Part shown: piece after piece, positions 26,949 to 35,380 of the stretch
Layout of the letters: every line of letters begins with the position of its first letter
Numbering within the stretch: the first letter of the stretch is position 1
NCBI GenBank assembly: GCA_003010405.1
Contig: PJLO01000006.1
Location: 248,001-312,000, forward strand
Reading direction: 5' to 3'
DNA from: Acidobacteriota bacterium
Lineage (GTDB): Bacteria; Acidobacteriota; Terriglobia; Terriglobales; Acidobacteriaceae
DNA length: 64,000 bases
The notes under the pieces: generated by a model
Databases searched by the model: none
The model's input: the letters and a program-made list of their open reading frames with translations, nothing else
Told to the model about the DNA's origin: nothing
Position numbers and translations under genes: made by a program

Positions 26949-27315
26949 TTCTTGTCTCACCTGTTCCGGTCAATGCAAAAGCCTGATTCTACTGCAAAAC
27001 GTTCTGCAATGCAGCATTTATGTTCCGTAAGTCTCTCCCCGCGCCTTAATTATTCGCGTCCATAATCATTGTTTCTGCTGATGTTCCTCAAAGCCTTGGA
27101 AGTATCTACTCGGCCTTTTGGTTGCCGAAGCTGAATTGGCCATTAGCTGCGGTACTCCATTTGAACAGAAGCGGCCAAACGGCTCTGCTTCACTCAGGGA
27201 GGTAAGGTCCCGAATAAACTTCCCGTCATGCTGCATCGCAATTCTTCGAAGGCAGAAGACCTTTTCGAAAACACTGTTTGATTGACGAAGCGGGCCTAGG
27301 TGACTTGGATCTTTG
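26949..27315. other. non-coding stretch with a PhaR-type box
   Basis: Holds the leader of the minus-strand SDR, including CTGCAATGCAG (27004-27014). The rest (27066-27315) shows a weak frame on the minus strand without a ribosome binding site, which I do not accept as a gene, and a small inverted repeat near 27169-27192 (GAAGC...GCTTC). Confidence 0.5.
27004..27014. promoter_or_regulatory. PhaR-type operator upstream of the SDR gene
   Basis: CTGC-AAT-GCAG, the same CTGC-N3-GCAG palindrome seen at 23402-23412, 56 bases upstream of the SDR start and followed by the same GCATTTAT/GCATATAT-like sequence. In the minus direction it would overlap a -35 region ahead of a TAGAAT -10-like hexamer. Confidence 0.6.
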
Positions 27316-28056
27316 CTATTCCGGGCCGGCAAAGCCTAGGCCGTTAAAGCCCCGGAGCATCTGAATTTCCTGGCCAGAGTAGCGCGAATGCATTTCTGGC
27401 GAGTTAAGCATACGCTCACGCGCATCAGGAGGCATGGTACGCATCTGGCGCAAAGTGCGGCGAATCACGTCCTTACGTTGCGGGTCCATTCCACGGAATT
27501 GCCCAAATAATGCTCTAGCCTCTTGCTGCTGCTCGGGCCTCAGGCGTTGCATCATCTCCATACGGTTCAGCACTCGCTGCTGTTGTTGTGGTGGCAGGGA
27601 ATTGAATTTCTGCAAGCGATTCCTGAGCTGTTCTTGCCGCTGCTGCGGAAGCTGCCTGAAGTGCTGGTCCTGCTCGAGTCTCCTCTGCTGCTCCTGCGGC
27701 GGAAGCCGCATGGCATCGCGCAGCCAATCACCATAGCGTGGACCTTCTCCGCGAGTGATCTGGTGCTGAGGGATTTGGGCGAAAAATCTCTGGGGTGGCT
27801 GGTTCACGGGCCGCTGCGCCTGGAATGCAGCGTGTGGTGAAGTTGCGGGCCGCTGCGCCTGGAATGCGGCATGTGGTGGAGTTGTTGTGTGTCTCGCGGG
27901 AGCCAAGTCGCGGCGCGGCAATTGTGGAGGCCGCGATTGTGTTGCTGGCGCATGATGCTGCGCACCTCCGGCATTGCCATGGGTGTGCTGTCCAGCCTGG
28001 AGGGGCGCGGACAGGGCAAGCATGACGAGAAATGCCAGAATGTGTTTTGTGCGCAT
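27316..28056 (-). CDS. secreted Gln/Arg/Pro-rich protein with DUF3106-like domain
   Basis: 246 residues. Signal peptide at 1-22 (hydrophobic core FLVMLALSAPLQA). A His/Pro-rich linker includes two 13-residue repeats starting PHAAFQAQRP. The second half (about 105-215) is DUF3106-like: repeated LPP(Q)xQQxRxL and RxxxFxxLPPQQQQRVLxR units. Similar proteins in Acidobacteriota sit beside ECF sigma / anti-sigma pairs, as here, which suggests an envelope-stress or periplasmic sensing role (inference). Confidence 0.8.
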   Translation of the reverse strand: MRTKHILAFLVMLALSAPLQAGQHTHGNAGGAQHHAPATQSRPPQLPRRDLAPARHTTTPPHAAFQAQRPATSPHAAFQAQRPVNQPPQRFFAQIPQHQITRGEGPRYGDWLRDAMRLPPQEQQRRLEQDQHFRQLPQQRQEQLRNRLQKFNSLPPQQQQRVLNRMEMMQRLRPEQQQEARALFGQFRGMDPQRKDVIRRTLRQMRTMPPDARERMLNSPEMHSRYSGQEIQMLRGFNGLGFAGPE

Positions 28057-28073
28057 AATTGTCTTCCTAAAGG

Positions 28074-28565
28074 CTAATTCGTGGTGTCTGCGTCATCAGT
28101 GCCATCCATGTCGTCCAAGGCGTCAAAATTCTGCAGTAGCTCTGAATTCTTATCAAGATATTGCAAATCGGCCACGGCCGTTCCTGTTGGGGCAATCACT
28201 TTCATGCTCGCTGCGCCGTTTGTTGCTTCGCTATCGTGCATGAACCGGCCTGCCTGATACAGACAAATTCCGAGCACAAGACTGAATGCGGCGGCCACGC
28301 TGAGCGCCGGACGGCGGAACCACTGCAAGAAGCCCGACGATGCCTTCTGCTGTTCCTCGCGCAATCGTGCTTGCATGCGGACATCCCAAAATGCCGATGG
28401 CGCGGGAGCCCGCCATTCATCTAAAAGATTCATTGTCGAGCGAAGAGCCTGCAGGGTGTTGGCACACTCTCGGCACTCGGCAAGGTGGCCGTCAACTTCG
28501 GGCGGCACCGGCATGTTACCCAGTGCGACGTCCGGCAACTGATCGTAAACATTCCTGCAATTCAT
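28074..28565 (-). CDS. anti-sigma factor with zinc-finger-like N-terminus
   Basis: 163-residue membrane-bound partner of the adjacent ECF sigma factor. The N-terminus has Cys3 and an HLAECRECANTL motif, the H-x3-C-x2-C zinc-binding anti-sigma (ZAS) signature. One transmembrane helix lies around residues 88-107, then a periplasmic tail ending in Asp-rich sequence. It starts nine bases after the sigma stop, so the two are co-transcribed. It presumably releases the sigma factor on an envelope signal. Confidence 0.9.
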   Translation of the reverse strand: MNCRNVYDQLPDVALGNMPVPPEVDGHLAECRECANTLQALRSTMNLLDEWRAPAPSAFWDVRMQARLREEQQKASSGFLQWFRRPALSVAAAFSLVLGICLYQAGRFMHDSEATNGAASMKVIAPTGTAVADLQYLDKNSELLQNFDALDDMDGTDDADTTN

Positions 28566-28574
28566 AACCGTCCT

Positions 28575-29333
28575 CTAAACGAAGTCCTTCAGACTCTGCC
28601 GCAATGCTTCATAGGCGCGGAAGAGCAAACTCTTAGTAGCAGACTCGCTCAGATGCAGTATCTCGGCAATCTGGCGGTAATCCAGTTCCTGGTACTTGTG
28701 CATCATCACGGCTACGCGTTGGCGTTCGGGCAGGGCATCCACTTGTTTTCTGATGGCACGGAGCCGTTCACGGCGCAGGATCTCCTGTTCGGCGTTAGGG
28801 GTACCGTCGGCTACATCAATCGAGAGCCCGGTGTCTTCGTCGGTCTCATCGAGGCTGGCCTTGAACTCAGGGCGCTCATGTTTGTTATCGCGCGCGTGAT
28901 TCATTGCCAGGTTAGTGGCAATGCGGTAGAGCCAGGTTGTGAACTTGGCATCTGCCGTGTAATTTGCCCGCGAACGGTACACTCGCAGAAATACCTCCTG
29001 CGCCAATTCTTCGGCTATTGAGGCGTTATGCACCATGCGGTACATGAAATTAATCATTGCAACGCGGTAACGCTCAACCAGGTAGTTGAAAGCAGCGTCG
29101 TCGCCCTCGCGAACCCGCAGCATAATCTGAGCGTCGTCTGTTTCGGCCAGAGTAGTCGGGTCGCTGAAGTGAAGCTGCTTTTCCCCAGCCGTGGAGGGGA
29201 AAGCACCGCGGATGGCCATACTGCTCATGTCACTTGGAACCCCTCCAACTTGCGAAAGTTGCGGGGACTCTTCCGAATCAGCGCGAGTATCTGCGGGTTC
29301 CGGGTTCTCGGCTTTCCTGCGCTTCCAGATCAT
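28575..29333 (-). CDS. ECF-family RNA polymerase sigma factor
   Basis: Group IV sigma factor. Region 2 (about residues 85-150: EELAQEVFLRVYRSR, FTTWLYRIATNLA) and region 4 (about 195-250: LPERQRVAVMMHKYQELDYRQIAEIL...) are intact. The first ~65 residues are a polar extension absent from most ECF factors; later ATG codons could be the true start. Followed by its anti-sigma factor and a DUF3106 protein. Resembles the RpoE-like ECF groups of Acidobacteriota. Confidence 0.92.
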   Translation of the reverse strand: MIWKRRKAENPEPADTRADSEESPQLSQVGGVPSDMSSMAIRGAFPSTAGEKQLHFSDPTTLAETDDAQIMLRVREGDDAAFNYLVERYRVAMINFMYRMVHNASIAEELAQEVFLRVYRSRANYTADAKFTTWLYRIATNLAMNHARDNKHERPEFKASLDETDEDTGLSIDVADGTPNAEQEILRRERLRAIRKQVDALPERQRVAVMMHKYQELDYRQIAEILHLSESATKSLLFRAYEALRQSLKDFV

Positions 29334-29429
29334 GACTGTGGAGACTGCCCTGCCTATTATGCCCGAAGGTTTTGAGGAGTGCTTGGGAAACTCACAGGCT
29401 AGGCAATTTGCGAAATCGAGATGGTTTGT

Positions 29430-29435
29430 TACAAT
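29430..29435 (+). promoter_or_regulatory. probable -10 element of tRNA-Val
   Basis: TACAAT, 20 bases upstream of the tRNA, with a weak -35 (TTGCGA at 29408-29413, spacer 16). Confidence 0.4.
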
Positions 29436-29455
29436 CCGATGTGAGCAGACAAAGT

Positions 29456-29530
29456 GGGCGCTTAACTCAGCGGTAGAGTGTCACCTTCACACGGTGGAAG
29501 TCGTAGGTTCGAATCCTACAGCGCCCACCA
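29456..29530 (+). tRNA. tRNA-Val, anticodon CAC
   Basis: A full cloverleaf can be drawn: acceptor GGGCGCT/AGCGCCC, D arm ACTC...GAGT, anticodon stem TCACC/GGTGG with loop TTCACAC (anticodon CAC, reading GTG), T arm GTAGG-TTCGAAT-CCTAC, and an encoded CCA end (29528-29530). Confidence 0.95.
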
Positions 29531-29856
29531 CTCCCATCCCCGGTAGAGTGGTACAGTCGGCAAAAGTGTTCAGCAGGGAAGTACGAGAACGGCAACAATT
29601 GCAATTCCATCGCGACCAGCTCCGAAGTTTTAGCATCTGTAAGTGTTTGGCGGACGTTTCTTTAGGCCAGCCGATATTCACAGCCGGACGAGACAGTCGG
29701 GTTGCTCGTACAAAGAGCGTTAAGAAGGATCGAGCCGGTATTTTCCCCGGTCCGGAAGGTTGATCTTGGGTCGCGGAGCTGATCCAAAGCGCAGCCGCAA
29801 CAGTAAGAAACCAGCATCGCAAGCAGCGAAACAGTACAGTAGAGAAGCCTGACAAT
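29531..29856. other. non-coding stretch after tRNA-Val
   Basis: No gene is supported; frames across it are not protein-like. A CCGGTATTTTCCCCGGTCCGG imperfect hairpin lies near 29735-29757 and may end the tRNA transcript or precede the 29857 gene. No integrase or attachment-site repeat of the tRNA 3' end was seen nearby. Confidence 0.4.
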
Positions 29857-30660
29857 ATGAATAGTGGATCGAACCATCCTGCCGGTAGCGGCGGGAGAGG
29901 ACGTAAGCGGCGCCGTGGGCACCGCGCGGGGCAGGGTGCGGGAACGCCAGACGCAGCCCAGAGCCAGAGTGGATCATTACAGCCCAAACAGAAAGCGCAA
30001 GCGTCTCACGGAAAACCTGCCGCTCTCGGAAAGCCAGGACTGAAAAGAAGATTCAAACCTAAGTCGCCGGTACGGAATCGTTCTGGCGATGCCAACCGAA
30101 ACGGTAATGGAAACGGAAACAAACAGGGTCCCCGGCCAGGAGTGAATCAAAGAACGCCGGACGCCGGGGTTTACAGCGCGCCGATGGACCACTCTTACCG
30201 CAGCATTCATCAGGAGGGCAGTACTGGACGCCTCGGCTACGAAGCGATGCCTGTGGGGGACAATTCGGTGTCAAGGCCAATGTTTGCCTTTGTCGATGAC
30301 CTATTCTTTGTGGCTAAGATTCAGGAAACGGCGCGCAAACTCAACGTAAAAGTGGCCTTCGTCAAGACCGACAAGGAATTTACGGAGTTGGTCGCGCTCA
30401 GTGAAGAAAAACCGGCGCTGGTGATCATAGACTTGAATCACCACACGGTAAAGCCACTGACGATCATCCCCAAGCTCAGGTCGAAATTCAAGAAAGAGAC
30501 CAGCATTATTGGATTCCTCTCGCATTTACAGGGAGAGTTGAAGATGAAGGCCCATGAGGCTGGCTGTGATATGGTGCTGCCACGCTCTGCCTTCTCACAG
30601 AATTTACCGCAGTTGCTGCGCCGCCACGCTACGAGCGAAACTGAACTTCGGGAGTGCTGA
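29857..30660 (+). CDS. receiver-like (pseudo-response-regulator) protein with basic low-complexity N-terminus
   Basis: 267 residues in two parts. Residues 1-~115 are disordered and strongly basic (GRGRKRRRGHRAG, GLKRRFKPKSP, an Asn-Gly repeat), like RNA/DNA-binding tails. Residues ~140-260 form a CheY-like fold: strand MFAFVDD with acidic pair, VIIDLN with the likely phospho-acceptor position, GFLSH in the Ser/Thr position, but the conserved Lys is replaced (VLPRSAF). This suggests a receiver that does not follow the standard phosphorylation switch. No output domain; a kinase is not adjacent. Confidence 0.75.
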   Translation: MNSGSNHPAGSGGRGRKRRRGHRAGQGAGTPDAAQSQSGSLQPKQKAQASHGKPAALGKPGLKRRFKPKSPVRNRSGDANRNGNGNGNKQGPRPGVNQRTPDAGVYSAPMDHSYRSIHQEGSTGRLGYEAMPVGDNSVSRPMFAFVDDLFFVAKIQETARKLNVKVAFVKTDKEFTELVALSEEKPALVIIDLNHHTVKPLTIIPKLRSKFKKETSIIGFLSHLQGELKMKAHEAGCDMVLPRSAFSQNLPQLLRRHATSETELREC

Positions 30661-30755
30661 ACTTCGGGAATCCGGCTTAGATCGCTAAGAACGGCAACCA
30701 GCCAGAGTTTTTGGGTATCCAATGAGGATGCGTCGATGAAAGACGCCGAAACTCG

Positions 30756-31604
30756 ATGGCCCTCGCCCGTGCTTACGAAGAAAACGAAGTTGGATCGGAG
30801 CTGCGCAGAATCTACGCGGAGATACGAACCAATTTCGATCTCCCGTTTGTGCCGACAGTCTTCAAAAATATCGCCGCCGTGCCGCCTTATCTCAAAGGCA
30901 TGTGGCGTGACCTTGGACCTGTAGCAGCATCGCGGGAGTTTCACGCCGCGTCGGTTGCGCTGGGCGACTTCGTGCGAGCCCAAGCCGTTGGTGGCGGGTG
31001 GCGACTCCATGACCAGGAACGTATGTTGGCCGAGCAGAAGATTTCAACCGGCGATATGCCGGTGCTGGCCGGAGTGGTTGGAATTTTTGTGCGCACCCTG
31101 CCAAGCCTTCTGATTTTCGTTCGCTTAATGCAGTGCGGCTATCATGGAGGGCAGAAGGGGCGAGTTTCTGCTGGAAAGCAGGCCCCTGCGCTTTCCCGTC
31201 TCATAACTCTTCACGTTCCCAATGAACGCGACGCAAGCCTTAGGGCTTGGCTGATTTACGCCGACATTCGGCGCACGACGAAATCGAAGACGGTGATGAG
31301 CCTCTACCGCGCCCTGTCGCCCTTTCCAAGTTACCTGGCTTCAGCCTGGGGGGATTCAAAGAGCGTGCTGGCCGACAAGAACTTTCAGCGCGCCAGCGAA
31401 GAGATATCCCAACGCGCTGGCGTGCTGCTGCATGGAATTCCCGTGCGCGATCACCAGGAAATACTGAAGGAGCTCAGCCCGACGCAAGCGCGAGAGATAC
31501 GGGAAACCGTAGATGAATGTGTGGCAGCTTTGCCAACGTTGTCACTGCTGACCGCGGTTTGGCGCAGATCATTCAACAACGCAAGGATTGGGAAAGCCGC
31601 ATAA
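30756..31604 (+). CDS. DehI-like (halocarboxylic acid dehalogenase superfamily) protein
   Basis: 282 residues, start ATG 30756. Two helical repeats, each beginning like IYAEIRTNFDLPFVPTVFKNIA and IYADIRRTTKSKTVMSLYRALSPFPSYL, the pseudo-dimeric repeat pattern of the DehI family (group I 2-haloacid dehalogenases). Similarity to true DehI is modest, so the reaction is uncertain. A second family member lies at 53230-54156. It stands alone between the receiver-like gene and the HIT gene. Confidence 0.6.
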   Translation: MALARAYEENEVGSELRRIYAEIRTNFDLPFVPTVFKNIAAVPPYLKGMWRDLGPVAASREFHAASVALGDFVRAQAVGGGWRLHDQERMLAEQKISTGDMPVLAGVVGIFVRTLPSLLIFVRLMQCGYHGGQKGRVSAGKQAPALSRLITLHVPNERDASLRAWLIYADIRRTTKSKTVMSLYRALSPFPSYLASAWGDSKSVLADKNFQRASEEISQRAGVLLHGIPVRDHQEILKELSPTQAREIRETVDECVAALPTLSLLTAVWRRSFNNARIGKAA

Positions 31605-31727
31605 AGCTCGGGTCTATTTGTTGCGCCACAGATAAATGAGTTAAAGACTCGCTTCTTCGTCAGCGCGGCAGCGGACATCCCATTCTCGAAGTCCGCCACG
31701 CGATTTCAAGAGACAAATAAGCCAACT

Positions 31728-32069
31728 CTAGCCTGGGGGCCAGGCGAGGTCGCGTCCGCCCACGAGATGCAGATGTAAGTGAAAGACCGATTGTCCGCTG
31801 CGGGGGCCGACGTTGAACACGGTGCGGTATCCGTCTACGATGTTGCGCTCGCGCCCGATCTTGGCCGCAACGAGGTTGCAGCGGCCGATAATCTCCGCGT
31901 CCTGCGCTGTGGCCTCATTGAGACCGGGGACGTGGCGCTTTGGGACAACGAGCACGTGGGTTGGCGCCGTCGGTCTAATGTCCTCAAAGGCGTAAACGTA
32001 TTCATCCTCATAGACCTTCTTCGAGGGAACTTTTCCGGCGATGATTCTGCAAAAAAGACAGTCTGGCAT
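31728..32069 (-). CDS. HIT-family nucleotide-binding hydrolase (HinT-like)
   Basis: 113 residues. The histidine triad H97-L-H99-L-H101-L occupies its usual C-terminal place, with H101/H99 as catalytic pair, and C4/C7 plus H46-type residue suggest a zinc site as in HinT. Such enzymes hydrolyse purine nucleoside phosphoramidates. Starts at ATG 32069. Confidence 0.93.
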   Translation of the reverse strand: MPDCLFCRIIAGKVPSKKVYEDEYVYAFEDIRPTAPTHVLVVPKRHVPGLNEATAQDAEIIGRCNLVAAKIGRERNIVDGYRTVFNVGPRSGQSVFHLHLHLVGGRDLAWPPG

Positions 32070-32179
32070 GAGGCAAATTTAACACAGAGCTCTCCACTCA
32101 CTAACACGCGAATAGTTGAGGCTAGGAGTTAGACTCGTTCGGGAACCACGAACAAGAGCTTTGGTGAGGTATGAGAAAC

Positions 32180-32212
32180 GAAGAGGCCGCCCGGCAACTG
32201 GGCGACCTCTTC
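32180..32212 (-). terminator. hairpin terminator downstream of the DUF6599-like gene
   Basis: 13-bp stem (32180-32192 with 32200-32212, one G-T pair) and seven-base loop; on the minus strand it is followed by GTTTCT. It would separate the DUF6599-like transcript from the HIT gene. Confidence 0.65.
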
Positions 32213-32434
32213 TTCAAGGGAGAATAGTTCCAACGGAGGCTAGACCGTCAAAACTTTCTAGAGAAATACTATGAGCCTCTAAAACAGGGTGTCAAGCGAA
32301 TTCTCTGAATTGAATCTCTGTAAAATCAACGACTTAGCTTTTTGCACAAGTTTGCGCCTAATGACAAAAAATGTCACTTTTGCGCCTTTTCCGACCTAAC
32401 TCGTTGCCTTCAGGCGTCTTAGTGTGCCTTTTGG
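32213..32434. other. non-coding stretch with a direct-repeat/hairpin motif
   Basis: No gene. At 32351-32387 two copies of TTTGCGCCT, 28 bases apart, flank the inverted repeat TGACA-AAAAA-TGTCA (32362-32376). Also AT-rich compared with flanks. Confidence 0.5.
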
Positions 32435-33514
32435 CTAGCTCAGATGGAGGCGGGTCAGCTCGCCATCGTCGGGTGTTTTCCCAGCTTTTTTTGCCCGGAA
32501 TCGGGGCAGGTAGAATCTTCCAAAGCCGAAAACTGCTCCAGCACCGACGGATATGATGAAAAGAATTGCCGCGAGACCGAGTGCCGCGATGACTAGGTTT
32601 CCGATGTTGTCGCGCTTGCCCTGACCCGCGTTTTCGTTCCAGGTGACGTTAGCGTCATAGTTCACGCCGGACAGAATCTTCTCGGCGTCGCTGCGGGAGA
32701 TGTTGCCACGCACGAGTACAACGATAGGGCCGGTGCGCTTTGCGATGCTTGTGCCTCTGCCGGAAGGAGCAGGCAGTTGTTCATACGCAGTGAGCTTGTC
32801 GATGGCTATGTGAGGCGTGGGATATGCCACGAGCAGAACCTCGGCTGATCCCGGAGCTTCCCCATTGAAACGCGCCCAGACAAGTTCAGGACTCTTGCTG
32901 AAGTCGATCAGTTCGGGACTCAAATTGACGCTGAGTGCAGAGTAAGCGGCTGGGCCGATGATGTAACGAGCGGTCCCCTGCACGAGCTGTTTGCGCGGCA
33001 GATGGCTGGGCAGGGTAGGCAGGACCGCAGCCGGTCCTTTGGCTTTTGGCAAGCGTGCTGCAAGCTCACGAAGCTGAGTTCCGCTCATTCCAGTGACACG
33101 GTCGAATCGTGCGTCGACAAGTATGTTCCCGGAGAAGAAGAGTACGCGATCGTTGAGCGATGCCGCGAGCGCCCCAATGTCTTCTTCCCGCATTATGGGC
33201 TGACGATAAAAGGTGAAGGCAGCGTAAGAGCCTGCGGCATCTTCAAATCGGGCCGCTTTGATCGTAAGGGTCCGGTTATCGTGCTTGTAAGTAGCTACCT
33301 CAAAGTCGGTGAAACGATCCTCTTTCAGTACATTTGAGGAGGCGCTGTCGATTTTTCGCGGATCAGAGCCCTGCTGGGGCACACCGGCGAGTTCCCATCC
33401 TGCAAATGCCACGGGAAGAATCCGGGAAGCTGTCAAGGTCTGGGCAAGCAGAGACGGCATGGCCACGACTAACGATAAGAGCGCGACACAGTAAGACCGA
33501 TACAAAGGTTTCAT
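32435..33514 (-). CDS. secreted/membrane protein, DUF6599-like
   Basis: Best start is the ATG at 33514 (codon 25 of a longer frame that begins at GTG 33586), since it opens a signal peptide with core VALLSLVVAMPSLLA. The ~300-residue periplasmic part has no motif I can name; it matches the pattern of acidobacterial DUF6599 proteins (GWELAG..., AARFEDAAGSYAAFTFYR, FFSGNILVDA). A transmembrane helix near the C-terminus (VIAALGLAAILFIISVGAGAV) leaves a short basic cytoplasmic tail. Function unknown. Confidence 0.75.
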   Translation of the reverse strand: MKPLYRSYCVALLSLVVAMPSLLAQTLTASRILPVAFAGWELAGVPQQGSDPRKIDSASSNVLKEDRFTDFEVATYKHDNRTLTIKAARFEDAAGSYAAFTFYRQPIMREEDIGALAASLNDRVLFFSGNILVDARFDRVTGMSGTQLRELAARLPKAKGPAAVLPTLPSHLPRKQLVQGTARYIIGPAAYSALSVNLSPELIDFSKSPELVWARFNGEAPGSAEVLLVAYPTPHIAIDKLTAYEQLPAPSGRGTSIAKRTGPIVVLVRGNISRSDAEKILSGVNYDANVTWNENAGQGKRDNIGNLVIAALGLAAILFIISVGAGAVFGFGRFYLPRFRAKKAGKTPDDGELTRLHLS

Positions 33515-33681
33515 GGCTTCGGAATGATTCCTATTTATTAGACCACAGAGAGGCTGGCAAAGTTTCCTATCAGAGCTGCCATTCACGCCGTTAGAGGCTG
33601 GGAGCGGAAGCCATGATATCCTTAAGGAACAAACAAGTGCGTCCCGCCCTCTGGCTGTTTCAGCACTACCCTTAAAAAAAT

Positions 33682-35310
33682 ATGATTTCAGTTTCTAATG
33701 TTTCCATGCGCTACGGCGCCAAAATTCTGTTTGAAGATGTGTCCACGGCGTTTACGCCCGGCAGACGTTACGGTCTGACTGGTCCGAATGGGGCCGGCAA
33801 ATCGACCTTCATGAAGCTTTTGAGTGGCGAACTGGAGCCGCAAAAAGGCACCGTCGTGCGTCCGCGAAAGTTCGGTGTGCTCAGTCAGGACCAGTTTGCA
33901 TTCGATGCCTGTCGCGTAATCGACACCGTGATCATGGGCAATAAGCGCCTGTGGGCTGCGATGGAAGAGCGCGAGGTCATCTATGCCAAGCCGGAACTGA
34001 CCGACGACGACGGCATGAGGCTGGGCGAACTGGAAGGCATCGTAGGCGAAGAGGACGGATACTCAGCCGAATCCGATGCCGCGTTGCTTTTGCAGGGTCT
34101 CGACCTTCCGGACGAACTTCACGAGCGAAAAATGGGCGAGTTGCAGGGAGGCCAGAAGGTTCGCGTGCTGCTTGCGCAATCGTTGTTCGGAAACCCTCAG
34201 GCGTTGCTTCTGGACGAACCTACGAACCACCTGGATCTCGATTCGATTCACTGGCTGCAGAGTTTCCTGAACAGCTATGACGGAACTCTGATCGTGATCT
34301 CGCACGACCGTCATTTCCTGAACAGTGTGTGTACCCACGTCGCGGATATTGATTACGAGACGATCATCACCTACACCGGAAACTACGACGAGATGGTGCT
34401 GGCGAAGACCCAGGTGCGCTCGCAAATTGAGGCGCAAAACTCACAACGTGAGAAGAAAATCGCGCAGCTCAACGAGTTCATCGCGCGCTTTTCTGCCGGT
34501 ACGCGTTCGAGCCAGGTGCAGTCCCGGCGCAAGGAAGTGGAAAGGCTCCAACTGACGGAGCTGGCGAAATCGAACATTCAGCGGCCTTATATAAAATTCG
34601 AGCAGAAGCGGCCTTCCGGAAAGCATATTCTGGAGTTGGAAGGCGTCACGAAGTCGTACGACGACGTCGAGGTGCTGCGCGGGTTCACGTCGAGCGTGAC
34701 GCGCGGAGAGAAGATTGCCTTGATGGGACGTAACGGCGCGGGGAAGACGACCCTGATCAATGCGTTGCTCGCGAACTCTCCCACAACGCCCATGGCGGAG
34801 CTGCGCGAGACCAGCGGTTACGATGGCGAATTCATTGAAGGCGGGCAGGTCATCTGGGGACACGAAGCCTCCGTGGGATACTTTGCGCAGGACCATCGCG
34901 CTCTTGTGACTAACGGAATGTCGGTGTTTGAGTGGCTGCATCAATGGGACCCCGGCGCAGCCGATGAGGAAATCCGCGGACTGCTGGGGCAGATGATGTT
35001 TGCCCGTGACGAGGCCACTAAGCGCACCGACGTGCTTTCCGGCGGAGAAACGGCGCGGCTGCTCTTTTGCAAGCTGATGCTTCAGAAGCCCAATGTGCTG
35101 GTGCTGGATGAGCCAACAAACCATCTTGATCTGGAATCTATTAACGCCCTGAACATCGCCCTCCAGCGTTACCAGGGAACGGTTCTGATTGCCACGCACG
35201 ATCATGATCTGATCGACGAGGTTGCCACCAGAATCTGGAACTTTGAATCCGATCGCAAAATCACTGATTTCAAAGGTTCGTACGAGGAATTTCAGACGGT
35301 GCTGGTATAA
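33682..35310 (+). CDS. ABC-F family ATPase (YbiT/EttA-like)
   Basis: Soluble twin-ATPase that acts on ribosomes rather than in transport. First NBD: Walker A GPNGAGKST (residues 34-42), signature LQGGQKVRV, Walker B LLLDEPTNHLD. The interdomain linker (about 245-315) carries Arg-rich RSSQVQSRRKEVERL (P-site tRNA interaction motif). Second NBD: GRNGAGKTT, LSGGETARL, LVLDEPTNHLD. No membrane segment. 542 residues, closest in layout to YbiT. A bidirectional terminator follows. Confidence 0.94.
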   Translation: MISVSNVSMRYGAKILFEDVSTAFTPGRRYGLTGPNGAGKSTFMKLLSGELEPQKGTVVRPRKFGVLSQDQFAFDACRVIDTVIMGNKRLWAAMEEREVIYAKPELTDDDGMRLGELEGIVGEEDGYSAESDAALLLQGLDLPDELHERKMGELQGGQKVRVLLAQSLFGNPQALLLDEPTNHLDLDSIHWLQSFLNSYDGTLIVISHDRHFLNSVCTHVADIDYETIITYTGNYDEMVLAKTQVRSQIEAQNSQREKKIAQLNEFIARFSAGTRSSQVQSRRKEVERLQLTELAKSNIQRPYIKFEQKRPSGKHILELEGVTKSYDDVEVLRGFTSSVTRGEKIALMGRNGAGKTTLINALLANSPTTPMAELRETSGYDGEFIEGGQVIWGHEASVGYFAQDHRALVTNGMSVFEWLHQWDPGAADEEIRGLLGQMMFARDEATKRTDVLSGGETARLLFCKLMLQKPNVLVLDEPTNHLDLESINALNIALQRYQGTVLIATHDHDLIDEVATRIWNFESDRKITDFKGSYEEFQTVLV

Positions 35311-35326
35311 GCGTCGCCGAACACAT

Positions 35327-35362
35327 AAATTTGCCCTCCGGTCGGTATCGGAGGGCAAATTT
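35327..35362. terminator. bidirectional terminator between ABC-F gene and amidase gene
   Basis: Perfect 14-bp stem (35327-35340 with 35349-35362), eight-base loop, with AAATTT/AAATTT ends giving a U-run on both strands. The genes on either side converge on it. Confidence 0.9.
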
Positions 35363-35380
35363 TGTCTCGGAACAACTCCT

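Noticed and set aside
27066..27332. 88-codon minus-strand frame
   Set aside because: Overlaps the end of the DUF3106 gene, no ribosome binding site, no recognisable pattern.
29456..29530. tRNA-Val as an integration site for a genomic island
   Set aside because: No integrase gene and no repeat of the tRNA 3' end was seen downstream; flanking genes look chromosomal.
29191..29763. Plus-strand frame across tRNA-Val and the sigma gene start
   Set aside because: It reads through a clear tRNA and opposite the ECF sigma gene; not a real gene.
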